From Bacteroidales bacterium (GTDB taxonomy: Bacteria > Bacteroidota > Bacteroidia > Bacteroidales > P3), in NCBI GenBank assembly GCA_017613375.1, contig JAGADZ010000032.1:1-62792 (forward strand): a stretch of DNA of 62,792 nt. The letters are read 5' to 3'. Positions within the stretch are counted from its first letter, which is position 1. Each line of letters opens with the position of its first letter. Below the pieces are notes generated by a model. The model had not been told where the DNA came from and searched no databases. It saw only the letters and a list, made by a program, of their open reading frames with translations. A program made the position numbers and the translations under genes. This document shows, one piece after another, positions 35,180 through 44,259 of this stretch.

Positions 35180-35932
35180 ATGAACGACACTATAAATCTT
35201 CTCAACAGCCACCGCAGCATCCGCCGTTTTCAGGACCGCCCTATCGAGAACGACAAAATGGAACGAATCCTAAACTGTGGAATGAGAGCCTCCAATACAG
35301 GCAATATGCAAATCTACAGCGTTATCCTGACCCAGGAAAGAAAGAATGTCGAAGCCATGTCCAAACTACATTTCGGGCAGTGCAGCTCTGCCGCAGCCTT
35401 CATGACTATTTGCGTCGACGTGAACCGCTACCATCATTGGTGCCGGCTCCGCGGATGCGACGAGCCTTACGGCAACTTCCTATGGCTTATGTCAGGAACC
35501 GTCGACGCTTCTCTGGCAGCACAGAATATATGCGTTGCCGCAGAGAGCGAGGGTCTTGGGTTCTGCTATCTTGGCACAGTGATGTACAACACCCGTGCCA
35601 TAGCCGACGAGCTTCATCTGCCCAAAGGGGTTGTACCTGTAGTTACGCTGGCCATGGGCTATCCCGACGAATCCCCCGAACTCAGCGAGAGACTGCCTCT
35701 CGACGGCGTGGTGCATAACGAATGTTACAGCGACTACAGCGATGAAGAGATAGACCGTATACATAAAGTCCGCGAGGAGTTCCCGTTCAATAAAGAGATG
35801 GTTCGTCAAAACAAGACCGAGAACCTTGCCCAGATATTCACACAAATCCGCTACCCGAAGAAAGACAACGTCGCCATATCCAAAGCCCTGCTTGAATTTG
35901 TAGAGCAGGCAGGCATGATGGAGAATGAGTAA
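35180..35932 (+). CDS. Nitroreductase family oxidoreductase
   Basis: A 250-residue FMN-dependent enzyme of the nitroreductase superfamily. The N-terminal FMN phosphate-binding segment HRSIRRFQDRPI (11-22) is typical, followed by ILNCGMRASNTGNMQ, the LMSGTVDASLAAQNICVAAES helix and GLGFCYLGTVMYN, which contributes FMN contacts. The C-terminal extension with basic residues resembles the NfsA/FRP branch that prefers NAD(P)H. The natural substrate is unknown; reduction of quinones, flavins or nitro compounds is possible. It stands alone on the plus strand and ends at a bidirectional terminator. Confidence 0.88.
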   Translation: MNDTINLLNSHRSIRRFQDRPIENDKMERILNCGMRASNTGNMQIYSVILTQERKNVEAMSKLHFGQCSSAAAFMTICVDVNRYHHWCRLRGCDEPYGNFLWLMSGTVDASLAAQNICVAAESEGLGFCYLGTVMYNTRAIADELHLPKGVVPVVTLAMGYPDESPELSERLPLDGVVHNECYSDYSDEEIDRIHKVREEFPFNKEMVRQNKTENLAQIFTQIRYPKKDNVAISKALLEFVEQAGMMENE

Positions 35933-35933
35933 T

Positions 35934-35965
35934 AAAAAAGACTCGCATAAGCGAGTCTTTTTTTT
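35934..35965. terminator. Bidirectional terminator between nitroreductase and PepSY-like genes
   Basis: GACTCGC-ATAA-GCGAGTC with an A-run before and eight T residues after, so it can work on both strands. It overlaps the last codon of the convergent PepSY-like gene by about 2 bp. Confidence 0.9.
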
Positions 35966-37019
35966 ATTGGATATCTCTTGGATCGAGAGGCTGGGCTATG
36001 AGACCGATGAACTTGCCCGTGTTGTCAAATTCCATTCGCGTGAATTTCAGCGTGTGGCCATCGCCTTTCTGGCTTACGACAACGTAGGTGTAAGGCTTGG
36101 GCTTTCTGCCGTCGGGACCACGGTATTTGGCATCATACTCATAAACTACCATTTTCTCGACTTTAAACTTCTCACCTTTGAATTTCTCAGCCAGATATTT
36201 CAATATTGCACTGGTATAACGTTCCTTTGCAAGAACCTTTCCGACCTTTATGAGGGTCTCCGTAGACATGCTGTAGACAGCCTCGAAACGGTTCTTCTGA
36301 TTGTTTGAGAAATAGGCGACACATTCGTCGTTGTCGCGCTCATACCATTCTGGACCTGCGCTGAGACGTGTGGCAGGGTAACGTTTTGCAAAATTGGCAG
36401 CGATAGCGTCAGACGGAACAAACGCCTCTATCTCAGGAGTGTCCTCCACTGGTTTCGGACGTTTTCTTAACGGTCTCCTTGTCTTGCCAGGCTGCTCCGG
36501 GGTTGCGTCGGCCGTAGGGGTATCGTCAGGATTGTTGTGGGTATAGTAGTCTCTTCTGACCTGCTCAGGGTCGGGGGCTGTGGAACGTTGGAGTTTTCCA
36601 CGGGTATCGAATATAAGTTCACAGTCGGCAGAGCCAATACCCTTCTTGACAATAACCATACGATAGTAGTTGTCGCCGCTCATCTCTTCGATATACTCTG
36701 TAGAGCGGATACGATAGCCTGGGTAATTGTTCACGAAATAAGTATTCATCAATGTGGGGCACTCGTCCAACGACACAGGGAAAGAGCTGTACTGCCAGTC
36801 GCCATTGGCGGTGAAATAGCAGCGACCTGCCTGACCATCGGTGACAAACTCTGCAATATACTGACCTGGAGCCTGATACCATGTCTTAACCTTATATGAC
36901 TCGTAGGTCTTTTCCAATGCGAGAAGCACCGATTTAGGGACTTCAGTTTCCTTGATTTTGTTCTGTGCCAGAGCCACGAGAGGCAGACACATCAATGCTA
37001 TAAGAAAAAACTTTTTCAT
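35964..37019 (-). CDS. Exported PepSY-like (BLIP-like) protein
   Basis: A ~351-residue periplasmic or outer-membrane protein. Signal peptide MKKFFLIALMCLPLVALAQ; an ATG 12 bp upstream (37031) is an alternative start. Several units resemble the PepSY-like/DUF2874 fold: VPKSVLLALEKTYESYKVKTWYQ...YIAEF, LMNTYFVNNYPGYRIRSTEYIEE and AIAANFAKRYPATRLSAGPEWYERDNDECVAYF, each followed by a beta hairpin. A Pro/Lys-rich linker (about 160-200) divides two halves. Its function is unknown; PepSY-like proteins in this phylum are thought to be inhibitors or ligand binders. Separate from purA by 60 bp. Confidence 0.72.
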   Translation of the reverse strand: MKKFFLIALMCLPLVALAQNKIKETEVPKSVLLALEKTYESYKVKTWYQAPGQYIAEFVTDGQAGRCYFTANGDWQYSSFPVSLDECPTLMNTYFVNNYPGYRIRSTEYIEEMSGDNYYRMVIVKKGIGSADCELIFDTRGKLQRSTAPDPEQVRRDYYTHNNPDDTPTADATPEQPGKTRRPLRKRPKPVEDTPEIEAFVPSDAIAANFAKRYPATRLSAGPEWYERDNDECVAYFSNNQKNRFEAVYSMSTETLIKVGKVLAKERYTSAILKYLAEKFKGEKFKVEKMVVYEYDAKYRGPDGRKPKPYTYVVVSQKGDGHTLKFTRMEFDNTGKFIGLIAQPLDPRDIQ

Positions 37020-37079
37020 TTCTTGCATCATTTATTGTTTCCAGAGGGAAACGAGTAAATGTTAAAATTATTGTGTGCA

Positions 37080-38372
37080 CTATTTAAATAAAACATCTTT
37101 TCTATCAGGACTGATAGAGACAGCATATATGTTAACGCCTGTCACTTTCTCAATAACAGACAGATAATCAAGCAGCTGCTTTGGCAAATCCTCATATTTT
37201 GACGTCGATGCCAACGATTGTTTCCAACCGGGATAAATATCGCATTTCGGTGTAATTTCCACCTCGTTGAATTCAAACGGTATTTCATCGGTCTCCTTGC
37301 CGTTGATGATGTATTTCGTACACATCTTCACTTCGTCGAAATCGTTCATCACATCAGGCTTGGTGACGATAAGGTCTGTCACGCCATTAAGCATACAAGC
37401 ATAACGCAGAGCAGGGATATCTATCCATCCGCAACGGCGGGCACGTCCCGTGGTGGCGCCAAATTCGTGGCCCAGCTCACAGAGTTTCTTGCCGGTCTCG
37501 TCGAAAAGCTCCGTCGGGAAGGGACCTGCACCCACGCGAGTGCAATAGGCTTTGGTAATACCCATGACCTTTCCTATCGTCGAAGGAGCCACGCCAAGGC
37601 CGGAGCATACACCTGCCGTGATTGTCGACGACGACGTAACGAAAGGATATGAGCCGAAGTCGATATCCAGCATGGAGCCCTGAGCGCCTTCTGCGAGGAC
37701 TTTCTTGCCCTCACGCAGACAATTGTTGATAAAATATTCGCTGCTTATCAGCTTGAACGCACGTAATGTCTCGAGAGAGTCCATCCATTTTGCCTCATAT
37801 TCGTCGAGAGTCATCTCACCGATACGGAAAGAGTCTATGTCGAAATTGAGGGTCTTGGCCATCTGCAGATGCTGGAATTTCAGCAACTGGTATTTCTCGC
37901 GGAAATCGAACTCCAGGATATCGCCCACACGCAGACCTGTACGGGCTATTTTGTCGGTATAGGCGGGACCTATGCCTTTCAGTGTCGAGCCTATCTTGGC
38001 ATTGCCTTTGGCACGCTCATTGGCAGCGTCGAGCAGTCTGTGCGAAGGCAGAATCAGATGAGCTTTTTTCGAAATATAGAGATTGTTCTCAGGCACGACC
38101 TTTTTCTCTCTCAACGCCTCCACCTCCTCTTTGAAGATGGCAGGCTCTATCAACACTCCGTTACCTATGACATTGAGTTTCTCCTTATGGAAAATGCCCG
38201 ACGGTATGATGTGAAGGACATGCTTGATGCCATTGAATTCGAGGGTATGACCGGCATTGGGGCCACCTTGAAAGCGTGCTATGACATCGTAATCAGGGGT
38301 GAGGACATCGACAATCTTGCCTTTCCCTTCGTCGCCCCATTGCAAACCTAACAAAACATCCACTTTACTCAT
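37080..38372 (-). CDS. purA: Adenylosuccinate synthetase
   Basis: PurA makes adenylosuccinate from IMP and aspartate with GTP, the first committed step to AMP. 430 residues, normal length. N-terminal GTP-binding QWGDEGKGK (11-19) with catalytic Asp14, His42 in GGPNAGHT, IMP loop IGSTLKGIGPAY, catalytic-site region EGAQGSMLDIDFGSYPFVTSSS, and TTGRARRCGW with the aspartate-binding Arg. Monocistronic as far as seen. Confidence 0.97.
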   Translation of the reverse strand: MSKVDVLLGLQWGDEGKGKIVDVLTPDYDVIARFQGGPNAGHTLEFNGIKHVLHIIPSGIFHKEKLNVIGNGVLIEPAIFKEEVEALREKKVVPENNLYISKKAHLILPSHRLLDAANERAKGNAKIGSTLKGIGPAYTDKIARTGLRVGDILEFDFREKYQLLKFQHLQMAKTLNFDIDSFRIGEMTLDEYEAKWMDSLETLRAFKLISSEYFINNCLREGKKVLAEGAQGSMLDIDFGSYPFVTSSSTITAGVCSGLGVAPSTIGKVMGITKAYCTRVGAGPFPTELFDETGKKLCELGHEFGATTGRARRCGWIDIPALRYACMLNGVTDLIVTKPDVMNDFDEVKMCTKYIINGKETDEIPFEFNEVEITPKCDIYPGWKQSLASTSKYEDLPKQLLDYLSVIEKVTGVNIYAVSISPDRKDVLFK

Positions 38373-38521
38373 TTCTGTATTTTTTGCGTATTTAGTTCAA
38401 TATAAACAACATATGTAGCCTTTCATACATTATTGAGCCACATAAAAACGTTACGAAAATAAGAAAAATAATTGATATATGGGCATCCTTGTCTGACTTT
38501 TTTTCAACCGTCAGCGTTAAA
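38373..38521. other. Short intergenic stretch upstream of purA
   Basis: 149 bp of AT-rich sequence without a TAnnTTTG box, terminator or repeat that can be supported. Confidence 0.4.
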
Positions 38522-39130
38522 TTATTTCTCTCTCTGTTTCTTGAACCAGTCCACAAACTCCGGAAAATCGTCCATCGGTTTGAATCCGGCCTTGAAAGGT
38601 TCCTCAGGAATGGCACAGGTATCCACATATCCTATCAAGGTGGCGCAGTCAAATTCGCCAATCATAGCCTCGAGCGTAACATAGACTCCGACCAGCTGGT
38701 CGTCATCGTCGTTGACAGGATTCGGCAATGCCACACGAACTCCCAGGATATCAGGCTCTTCCTCACATTCGAGCTGCATGAAATACATCTGCTTGGTCTC
38801 AAAATGGTATTTGTCGAAAGTCACCTTCAGGTCTTTCCCTTTGGGTTGTTTGAAAGCCACGAACTCCCACCAGTCAATGTCAGGGGCATTGTCTGTAAGT
38901 TCCACAACATAACGGAACAGGTCCGTGTCACCCTCTGCCGAGAATGTCAGAGTACGTCCCGACGGAGTTGGCTCGCCAATTTCGAAAGTCAGCCCTTCGC
39001 AATAATCGTCGAGTTCTTTCTGGAGCTCGTCAATCAGCTGACGCTGTTCAGAATCATCTATGTCATTCAGCATCGTCAGTTTCTCACTGTTGTCGCTGAA
39101 CCACTGCCAGAATTTATTGTAATCGTGCAT
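38522..39130 (-). CDS. Conserved-looking hypothetical protein, acidic
   Basis: A 202-residue soluble, acidic protein not recognised. No signal peptide or membrane segment. Sequence features: FWQWFSDNSEKL start, IDDSEQRQLIDELQKELDDYCEGLTFEIGE helix pair, a beta region with PDIDWWEFVAFKQP, DDDDQLVGVYVTLEA, and a C-terminal FKPMDDFPEFVDWFKKQ. The gene has proper coding character and a normal start. It is flanked by purA and a repeat-rich gap before murB. The look is that of small cytoplasmic proteins of the immunity/DUF type, but no function is claimed. Confidence 0.6.
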   Translation of the reverse strand: MHDYNKFWQWFSDNSEKLTMLNDIDDSEQRQLIDELQKELDDYCEGLTFEIGEPTPSGRTLTFSAEGDTDLFRYVVELTDNAPDIDWWEFVAFKQPKGKDLKVTFDKYHFETKQMYFMQLECEEEPDILGVRVALPNPVNDDDDQLVGVYVTLEAMIGEFDCATLIGYVDTCAIPEEPFKAGFKPMDDFPEFVDWFKKQREK

Positions 39131-39170
39131 ATTGTTGTTTTTTTATAGAACCAAAAGGACTTATTAAACT

Positions 39171-39224
39171 TATAGGACCTATAAGACTTATAAGACCTAT
39201 TAGACTTATAAGACCTATTAGACT
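39171..39224. repeat. Nonamer tandem array upstream of the 38.5 kb gene
   Basis: Six head-to-tail 9-mers TAT(A/T)(A/G)GAC(C/T): TATAGGACC, TATAAGACT, TATAAGACC, TATTAGACT, TATAAGACC, TATTAGACT. The last four form two identical 18-mers. It lies in the 148-bp gap between the hypothetical gene and murB, which holds nothing else recognisable. Confidence 0.85.
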
Positions 39225-39278
39225 TATTATATTATTAATAGCTTATTCAAGTATTCCCACATTCAAACATTCTCACAT

Positions 39279-40298
39279 TCATATAAATATTGCTTCGCAT
39301 TCGAGTCTCACACCGAAACGGGCTTCGACATCAGCTATTATTTCGTCGGCCAGTTCACGGACCTCCCTACCCGAGCAACCGCCTCGATTCACGAGGACAA
39401 GGGCCTGTTTTTCATAGACTCCGACATTGCCTCGGTCACAGCCTTTCCAGCCGCAGTTTTCTATCATCCATCCTGCCGCCAGTTTGAATCCATTGCCAAC
39501 AGCATGAGCCACGATTCCAGGGAATGCCTCCGCCAGTCTTTCATATTCCGCCGCAGACACGACGGGATTCTTGAAGAAACTGCCGGCGCTGCCTATCTGC
39601 TTCGGGTTAGGCAGTTTGGAGTCACGTACACGACGTACCGTCTCAGCGACTTCGCGGGCTGTGGGATTTGTCAGTCCCTGACGACTCAAGGCCTCTGTCA
39701 ATGCCTTGTATGTCAGATTTGGAACAAAAGTGTCGTGCAGCCTGAACCGTACCCTGTCTATCAGACAACGTCCGCGCAAGTCACCCTTGAACACAGAATT
39801 ACGGTATTCGAAGCGGCACTCGCCATTGTCTATCCAATGATCCTCTCCTGTTGTCACATCATAATAATGGACCTTTGTAACAAAATCCTTTGCCTCGTTG
39901 CCGTAGGCACCGACATTCTGCACAGGTGCCGCTCCCACACATCCAGGAATCCCGGCCATAGTCTCAAGACCGTACCAACCGTTGTCAATACAGTGTCCCA
40001 CAAAAGAGTCCCACACCTCTCCCGCCTCGGCTTCTATCTCATAAAAGCCGTCATGAGCCTCAATCATCCTGATGCCTTTGTTCTCTGGATGCACTATCAC
40101 GCCATCATAATCGTCCATGAATACGACATTGCTGCCGCCTCCGAGGACGAAGAAAGAGTCTTTCCGTAACATCTTGGCACCAACGAGGCTCTCATAATCC
40201 TCACAGCAAGACAGTTCCACGAAACGCGCCGCCTTGGCATCGATGCCGAAAGTGTTGTAACCCTTAAGGGACTTATTCTCTTGAATAATAAAAGCCAT
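39279..40298 (-). CDS. murB: UDP-N-acetylenolpyruvoylglucosamine reductase
   Basis: MurB reduces UDP-GlcNAc-enolpyruvate to UDP-MurNAc using NADPH and FAD, in cytoplasmic peptidoglycan synthesis. 339 residues, as for type I MurB. FAD-binding LGGGSNVVF (52-60) and MAGIPGCVGAAPVQNVGAYG (114-133), substrate segment YRNSVFK, catalytic-site GSAGSFFKNP, and C-terminal VRLECEAIFI. Last gene of a three-gene unit with the AAA-CYTH protein (5 bp) and MATE transporter. Confidence 0.96.
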   Translation of the reverse strand: MAFIIQENKSLKGYNTFGIDAKAARFVELSCCEDYESLVGAKMLRKDSFFVLGGGSNVVFMDDYDGVIVHPENKGIRMIEAHDGFYEIEAEAGEVWDSFVGHCIDNGWYGLETMAGIPGCVGAAPVQNVGAYGNEAKDFVTKVHYYDVTTGEDHWIDNGECRFEYRNSVFKGDLRGRCLIDRVRFRLHDTFVPNLTYKALTEALSRQGLTNPTAREVAETVRRVRDSKLPNPKQIGSAGSFFKNPVVSAAEYERLAEAFPGIVAHAVGNGFKLAAGWMIENCGWKGCDRGNVGVYEKQALVLVNRGGCSGREVRELADEIIADVEARFGVRLECEAIFI

Positions 40299-40303
40299 AG
40301 CAG

Positions 40304-41398
40304 TTAGTTCTTTTTTCGTTTTGCTATATTAGTGTTGTAATAGTTTTCATTGCCTGTGACATCCTCTATCACCTTGAGGAATGGAGGGAACTTTATCTGA
40401 GAATGGTCTTCAACATCCTCTATCTCCAGCATTTTATGTTCAAGGACAGGATTAATAAAAGAGTCCAGTTCAAAATAGCGGTTGTCCCACAGGAAGCAGC
40501 ATCTCTGCTTCACCACGGTGACCTTCTCTTTGTTTGCCTCGCAGAGTAGTTCGAGGTATTCCTTCTCGTCTATGCGGCATTCCGTCTCGATGCGTCTGTC
40601 GTCAGAGATGGGGGTCTTCACTGTAAGGAAATAAATATAGTTGCCGTTCTCACCGCGTTTACGTATGCGGCGTTCCTTCCCGTCGACCGGTTCCAGATAA
40701 GTCTGTTCTATCTCACTGACATTGCAGTTGGGTATCTCACCCGTCACATCGACCAGGTACTTGCGTTCTATCTCTATGGGCTGCGGCACACCAAGCACAT
40801 GGGAAATCTCTGACAATACACGTTTTATCTTCTCCTCGAATCCTGTGGAGTTGTCCACCACCCTCAGATGCGGATGTCCTGTCCATGCCCTCATCAGCCT
40901 ATCGTCTATCTCCATGGCTTGTTCAGGGCTTTCGCTACGTGCGATGTTGTTGGCAAGGGTGTAGTATTTCTCAGCCCCTTTGGCGGCGGTGGTCATATGT
41001 ATCACAGCGTCATAGCGTGCGTCACGCATCTCCACAACAGATATCGCCATACTCTCCACGAGCTGCTGCCAGACGCTGTTTTCCATATACGCCGACACAT
41101 CCATAGTGCCGCGGTCGCATATCATCAGCACCGGACAATGGCTTGCTGCTGCGATTGCCGACAACCTGCCTTCCATCTCTATCTGGAATTCCAGCAGTTG
41201 CTTCTCGCACTCCATAAAGAAAGCCTTGTCGTCGGTAAGGAAATTGATTCCCGACTGGGTGAACAGTGTGGCAGCCTCCGGGACAGTGAGCACCAGATAG
41301 CCCATACCTGAGAAATGCTCAACGATACGTGCCATGGCCGTGGTTTTTCCGGCACAAGGGCCTCCTGTCAGGACTATCTTTGTTATCTTGTTTTCCAT
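40304..41398 (-). CDS. NadR/Ttd14-type P-loop NTPase fused to CYTH domain
   Basis: A 364-residue two-domain protein. Residues 1-200 are a P-loop kinase-like AAA domain (Walker A GGPCAGKTT, 12-20; MICDRGTMD as the Walker B/lid region near 92-100). Residues 207-355 are a CYTH/triphosphate tunnel domain beginning with the ExExK motif EIERK (209-213), followed by EQTYLEP, RRIRKRGENGNYIYFLTVK and ETECRIDEKEY. This arrangement is that of the eukaryotic Ttd14 protein, which binds GTP and phosphoinositides, and of its bacterial relatives. The enzymatic activity is not known; a nucleotide or triphosphate substrate is likely. It is 2 bp after the MATE gene and 5 bp before murB. Confidence 0.85.
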   Translation of the reverse strand: MENKITKIVLTGGPCAGKTTAMARIVEHFSGMGYLVLTVPEAATLFTQSGINFLTDDKAFFMECEKQLLEFQIEMEGRLSAIAAASHCPVLMICDRGTMDVSAYMENSVWQQLVESMAISVVEMRDARYDAVIHMTTAAKGAEKYYTLANNIARSESPEQAMEIDDRLMRAWTGHPHLRVVDNSTGFEEKIKRVLSEISHVLGVPQPIEIERKYLVDVTGEIPNCNVSEIEQTYLEPVDGKERRIRKRGENGNYIYFLTVKTPISDDRRIETECRIDEKEYLELLCEANKEKVTVVKQRCCFLWDNRYFELDSFINPVLEHKMLEIEDVEDHSQIKFPPFLKVIEDVTGNENYYNTNIAKRKKN

Positions 41399-41400
41399 AT

Positions 41401-42846
41401 CTATGCTTGTGACTGTTCCTTAGGTCCTGCCTCTTTGCGTGGACGACGTACGGGAGGTATATAGCCATTCCTGAACACCTGACGGTGTGTCAGCAAGAGC
41501 ACTGTCGACAGCGATGCCCCAAGGACGTCGCATACGGCACATGAAATCCATACTCCCGTGACACCGTTTCCAGTAATGTCATACACCACTCCAGGCAATA
41601 TCAACGACAGCGGTATCAAGAATATCACCTGCCTCGAGAGGCTCGTGACTATCGCTATCCACGGCTGGTCTATGGACTGGAACAGTTGAGAATTCACTAT
41701 GGTATATGCTATCAGAGGAGCGAAGACCATCAGATAACGCAACGCCGGCACACCGATGGAAAGAATCTGCTCCTCAGAGTTGAAGCAGCTGATTATCGTC
41801 CTCGGAAATATCATGGAAACAGCCATGCCGAAGATACCCAAAGCTATACACACTTTCTGCGTGAGTCTGTACACCTCCTTCAGGCGGTCGTTACGTCCTG
41901 CACCGTAGTTGTATCCCGCTATGGGTTGCATGCCCTGGCATACACCGAGGAACATCATGAGAATAAGGCCTGCTGCCGAATTCACCACGCCGTATACCGC
42001 CACGGCATTGTCACCGCCATAGTGCGACAGCTGCATATTCAACACAGCCACCACGGCGAATGCGGCCACATTCATCGAAAAGGGGCTGATACCTATGGCA
42101 AGGATATTCCTGAAGATGTACAGTTTCGGAACCCATGCATGAGCCTTGAAGCGTATGAACGAATGAGGCTGCACGAAGTGTACCACCGACACCAAGGCAG
42201 TGAGAGCCATGGAAATTGTCGTACCCCATGCTGCTCCGACGACACCCAGTCCCCACATGCTGATAAACAAGAAATCCAAGAATATGTTAACCACAGCGCC
42301 ACCAATCATTATCCACATAGCTTTCATAGGATAGCCCGAGGCGCGTATCAGACCCGTGAGGTTGTATGTCATAGTGACAAGGAACATACCCGGCAACACG
42401 ATATCCATATACTGGCATGCGAAGACTATTGTATCCTCCGAAGCTCCGAAGAGTGTCAGTATCGGCTTCATCCACAGGTAACCTGCCGTAACAAAGAGGA
42501 ATCCAAAAAAGAAAGTGAGCAACATTGTGTTGCCAAGGATCTTCTCCGCCCACCGAACATCTTTACGGCCAAGGACTATGCTCATGCGTGCCGAGGCACC
42601 GGCGCCCACCAGAGAGCCGAAGGCGTGGATGATGTTCATCAGCGGGAAGGTTATTGCCAGAGCGGCAAGATAGAGAGTACCGTTGCCATCCGAGCTGTTG
42701 CCAAGAAAAACGCGGTCGACAATATTGTACACCGAAGTGACCACCTGGCTTGCCACGGCAGGGAGGGCATACTCCCACAGCAGCGACTTGATACTCTTGG
42801 TCTCAAGTGTCCTGGTCTTGTCGATATCATTTATATTCTCAGCCAT
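41401..42846 (-). CDS. MATE family multidrug/Na+ efflux transporter
   Basis: A 481-residue inner-membrane protein with the two six-helix MATE halves. SLLWEYALPAVASQVVTSVYNIVDRVFLG at the N-terminus is the classic first MATE signature; QGMQPIAGYNYGAG at the start of the second half (about 305-318) is the second. It exports cationic or organic compounds in exchange for Na+ or H+; substrate unknown. First gene of the MATE, AAA-CYTH, murB unit. The gap upstream holds the composite repeat. Confidence 0.92.
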   Translation of the reverse strand: MAENINDIDKTRTLETKSIKSLLWEYALPAVASQVVTSVYNIVDRVFLGNSSDGNGTLYLAALAITFPLMNIIHAFGSLVGAGASARMSIVLGRKDVRWAEKILGNTMLLTFFFGFLFVTAGYLWMKPILTLFGASEDTIVFACQYMDIVLPGMFLVTMTYNLTGLIRASGYPMKAMWIMIGGAVVNIFLDFLFISMWGLGVVGAAWGTTISMALTALVSVVHFVQPHSFIRFKAHAWVPKLYIFRNILAIGISPFSMNVAAFAVVAVLNMQLSHYGGDNAVAVYGVVNSAAGLILMMFLGVCQGMQPIAGYNYGAGRNDRLKEVYRLTQKVCIALGIFGMAVSMIFPRTIISCFNSEEQILSIGVPALRYLMVFAPLIAYTIVNSQLFQSIDQPWIAIVTSLSRQVIFLIPLSLILPGVVYDITGNGVTGVWISCAVCDVLGASLSTVLLLTHRQVFRNGYIPPVRRPRKEAGPKEQSQA

Positions 42847-42972
42847 ATTTGAGGTATGAGGTGTGAGGTATGAGGTGTGAGGTTTTATTTAGTTAACCAA
42901 TAGTTAATGTTAATGTTAAAGTTTAAATAGTTTTCGTCTTCGTTATCGTTTTCGTTATTAAACGTTAATGCC
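42847..42972 (+). repeat. Composite intergenic repeat, locus B
   Basis: From 42852 four heptamers AGGTATG/AGGTGTG alternate, then a degenerate AGGTTTT. Next come AGTTAACCAATAGTTAATG, TTAATGTTAAAG, and TTTTCGTCTTCGTTATCG, TTTTCGTTATTAA. The same order (heptamers, GTTAATG blocks, TTTTCGTTAT) occurs at 48.58-48.70 kb and, on the other strand, at 1.08-1.37 kb. It lies between two minus-strand genes and has no gene of its own. Confidence 0.8.
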
Positions 42973-44259
42973 TTAACGTTTAATGATTCTCTTCACAACG
43001 GTGCCTTGATGTGTCGTTATCCTCAACAGGTAAACGCCCGACGGCAGATGTTCCATATGAAGCATTCTCTCTGTTTCCTGCATCTGGAATGAAGTTATCC
43101 TGCGGCCTTCCACATCAGTCAGTTCCACCATCGCCGCCATGCCGTCAGGGACAGTCAGCATTGTCTCGTCCATTGTCGGATTAGGGAACAGTCTTATAGT
43201 CCCCTGTCCCAACGCCACAGCAGCAGCCGTAGTGTCGTCTGGTACGGTGTCGGTGACGACGACATTCACCGTCATCGTCATGGTGTCCGTCACACAGTGA
43301 CGGCTTGCCATCTGAGCCACAGTGTATGTGCCACTTGCCTGGTAAGTATGGCAGACCTGCTGAGAATTTCCTTCCACTATCGTGCCGTCGCCGAAATCCC
43401 ACATCACCTTGTCGGCGAGAGTAGCCGTACTCGTGAAACAAGCCTCTTCATTCTCCACCCTGTCGACGACAAAACCAGCATGTGGCGACGTGCGGCACCA
43501 CAGAGGGAGTTGGTCGAAGACCACGCTGCGGACAACACTCCGTATCGTCGACGCCACATTGTCGTCGATACCGGGATTATAGGTTATCTGCATCGGGTCG
43601 CGATGGAAAAACATTACATAAAAAGCACATGCGGCGGCATAGCTGCCCTCCACCGAAGGATGGCTTCCGTCGGACTGGTACAGACCGATATGGCTGTAAT
43701 CCGAACGCAGTCTACGCCACACACGTCCTACAGGGCATACCGAGGCGTCATTGGCTTCGGCCATATACATATAACGCACATAGAGCATACTGTCCATACC
43801 TTCATAAGTCCCCAATACAGGGAAGAACTGGGCGTTGTACTGGTCTCCGTTCTCGCGTCCCCATGTCATGTAAAACATAGGCTCGGCACATGGGCTGTTG
43901 GCGTAGACCGAGTCGACGAGGCGTTGAGCGTAAGGGAACACCTCGTTCTCGACCTGTTCCTGCGGGAACGACGGATACTGGCTCTGCTCCTGCAGCACCA
44001 CGATATCCCAGTTACCTTGGCAAATCATGGTCATGGACTGGTTGGAGCAGTGCTGCATGAAAGTGCAGCCCCCCGGGGTGTTGCTGGAAGCCTCGACATT
44101 GTCGCCCATGCTCTGAGCCACTGCACTTATCATCTGTGGCAGATCATTGACATAGGTGTAGCTGTTGCCCACAAAGAGCACCCGCTTCGACTGCTGTGCT
44201 CCGCAGGGGACAGCCAAAGCCATGAGCAGGCACGTCAATATCAAGTTTCCGAGCTTCAT
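42973..44259 (-). CDS. SGNH hydrolase with PKD domain and T9SS sorting domain
   Basis: A 428-residue surface or secreted esterase-like protein. Signal peptide 1-22 (CGAQ). SGNH block I GNSYTY with nucleophile Ser33, block V DGSHPS with Asp197 and His200. The middle (about 268-345) is a PKD-like beta-sandwich (VMWDFGDGT, CHTYQASGTYTV). The last ~75 residues are a type A T9SS domain (IRLFPNPTMDETMLTV, VELTDVEGRRI, SGVYLLRI, VVKRIIKR). It should be exported by the Por system and fixed on the surface, acting on an ester, perhaps in polysaccharide or glycan deacylation. Its start overlaps the M20 gene by 4 bp. Confidence 0.88.
   Translation of the reverse strand: MKLGNLILTCLLMALAVPCGAQQSKRVLFVGNSYTYVNDLPQMISAVAQSMGDNVEASSNTPGGCTFMQHCSNQSMTMICQGNWDIVVLQEQSQYPSFPQEQVENEVFPYAQRLVDSVYANSPCAEPMFYMTWGRENGDQYNAQFFPVLGTYEGMDSMLYVRYMYMAEANDASVCPVGRVWRRLRSDYSHIGLYQSDGSHPSVEGSYAAACAFYVMFFHRDPMQITYNPGIDDNVASTIRSVVRSVVFDQLPLWCRTSPHAGFVVDRVENEEACFTSTATLADKVMWDFGDGTIVEGNSQQVCHTYQASGTYTVAQMASRHCVTDTMTMTVNVVVTDTVPDDTTAAAVALGQGTIRLFPNPTMDETMLTVPDGMAAMVELTDVEGRRITSFQMQETERMLHMEHLPSGVYLLRITTHQGTVVKRIIKR

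Noticed and set aside
41686-42852. Plus-strand open frame of 388 codons opposite the MATE gene
   Set aside because: The translation is His/Glu/Cys-rich with no domain, while the minus strand holds a full MATE protein with both signatures.
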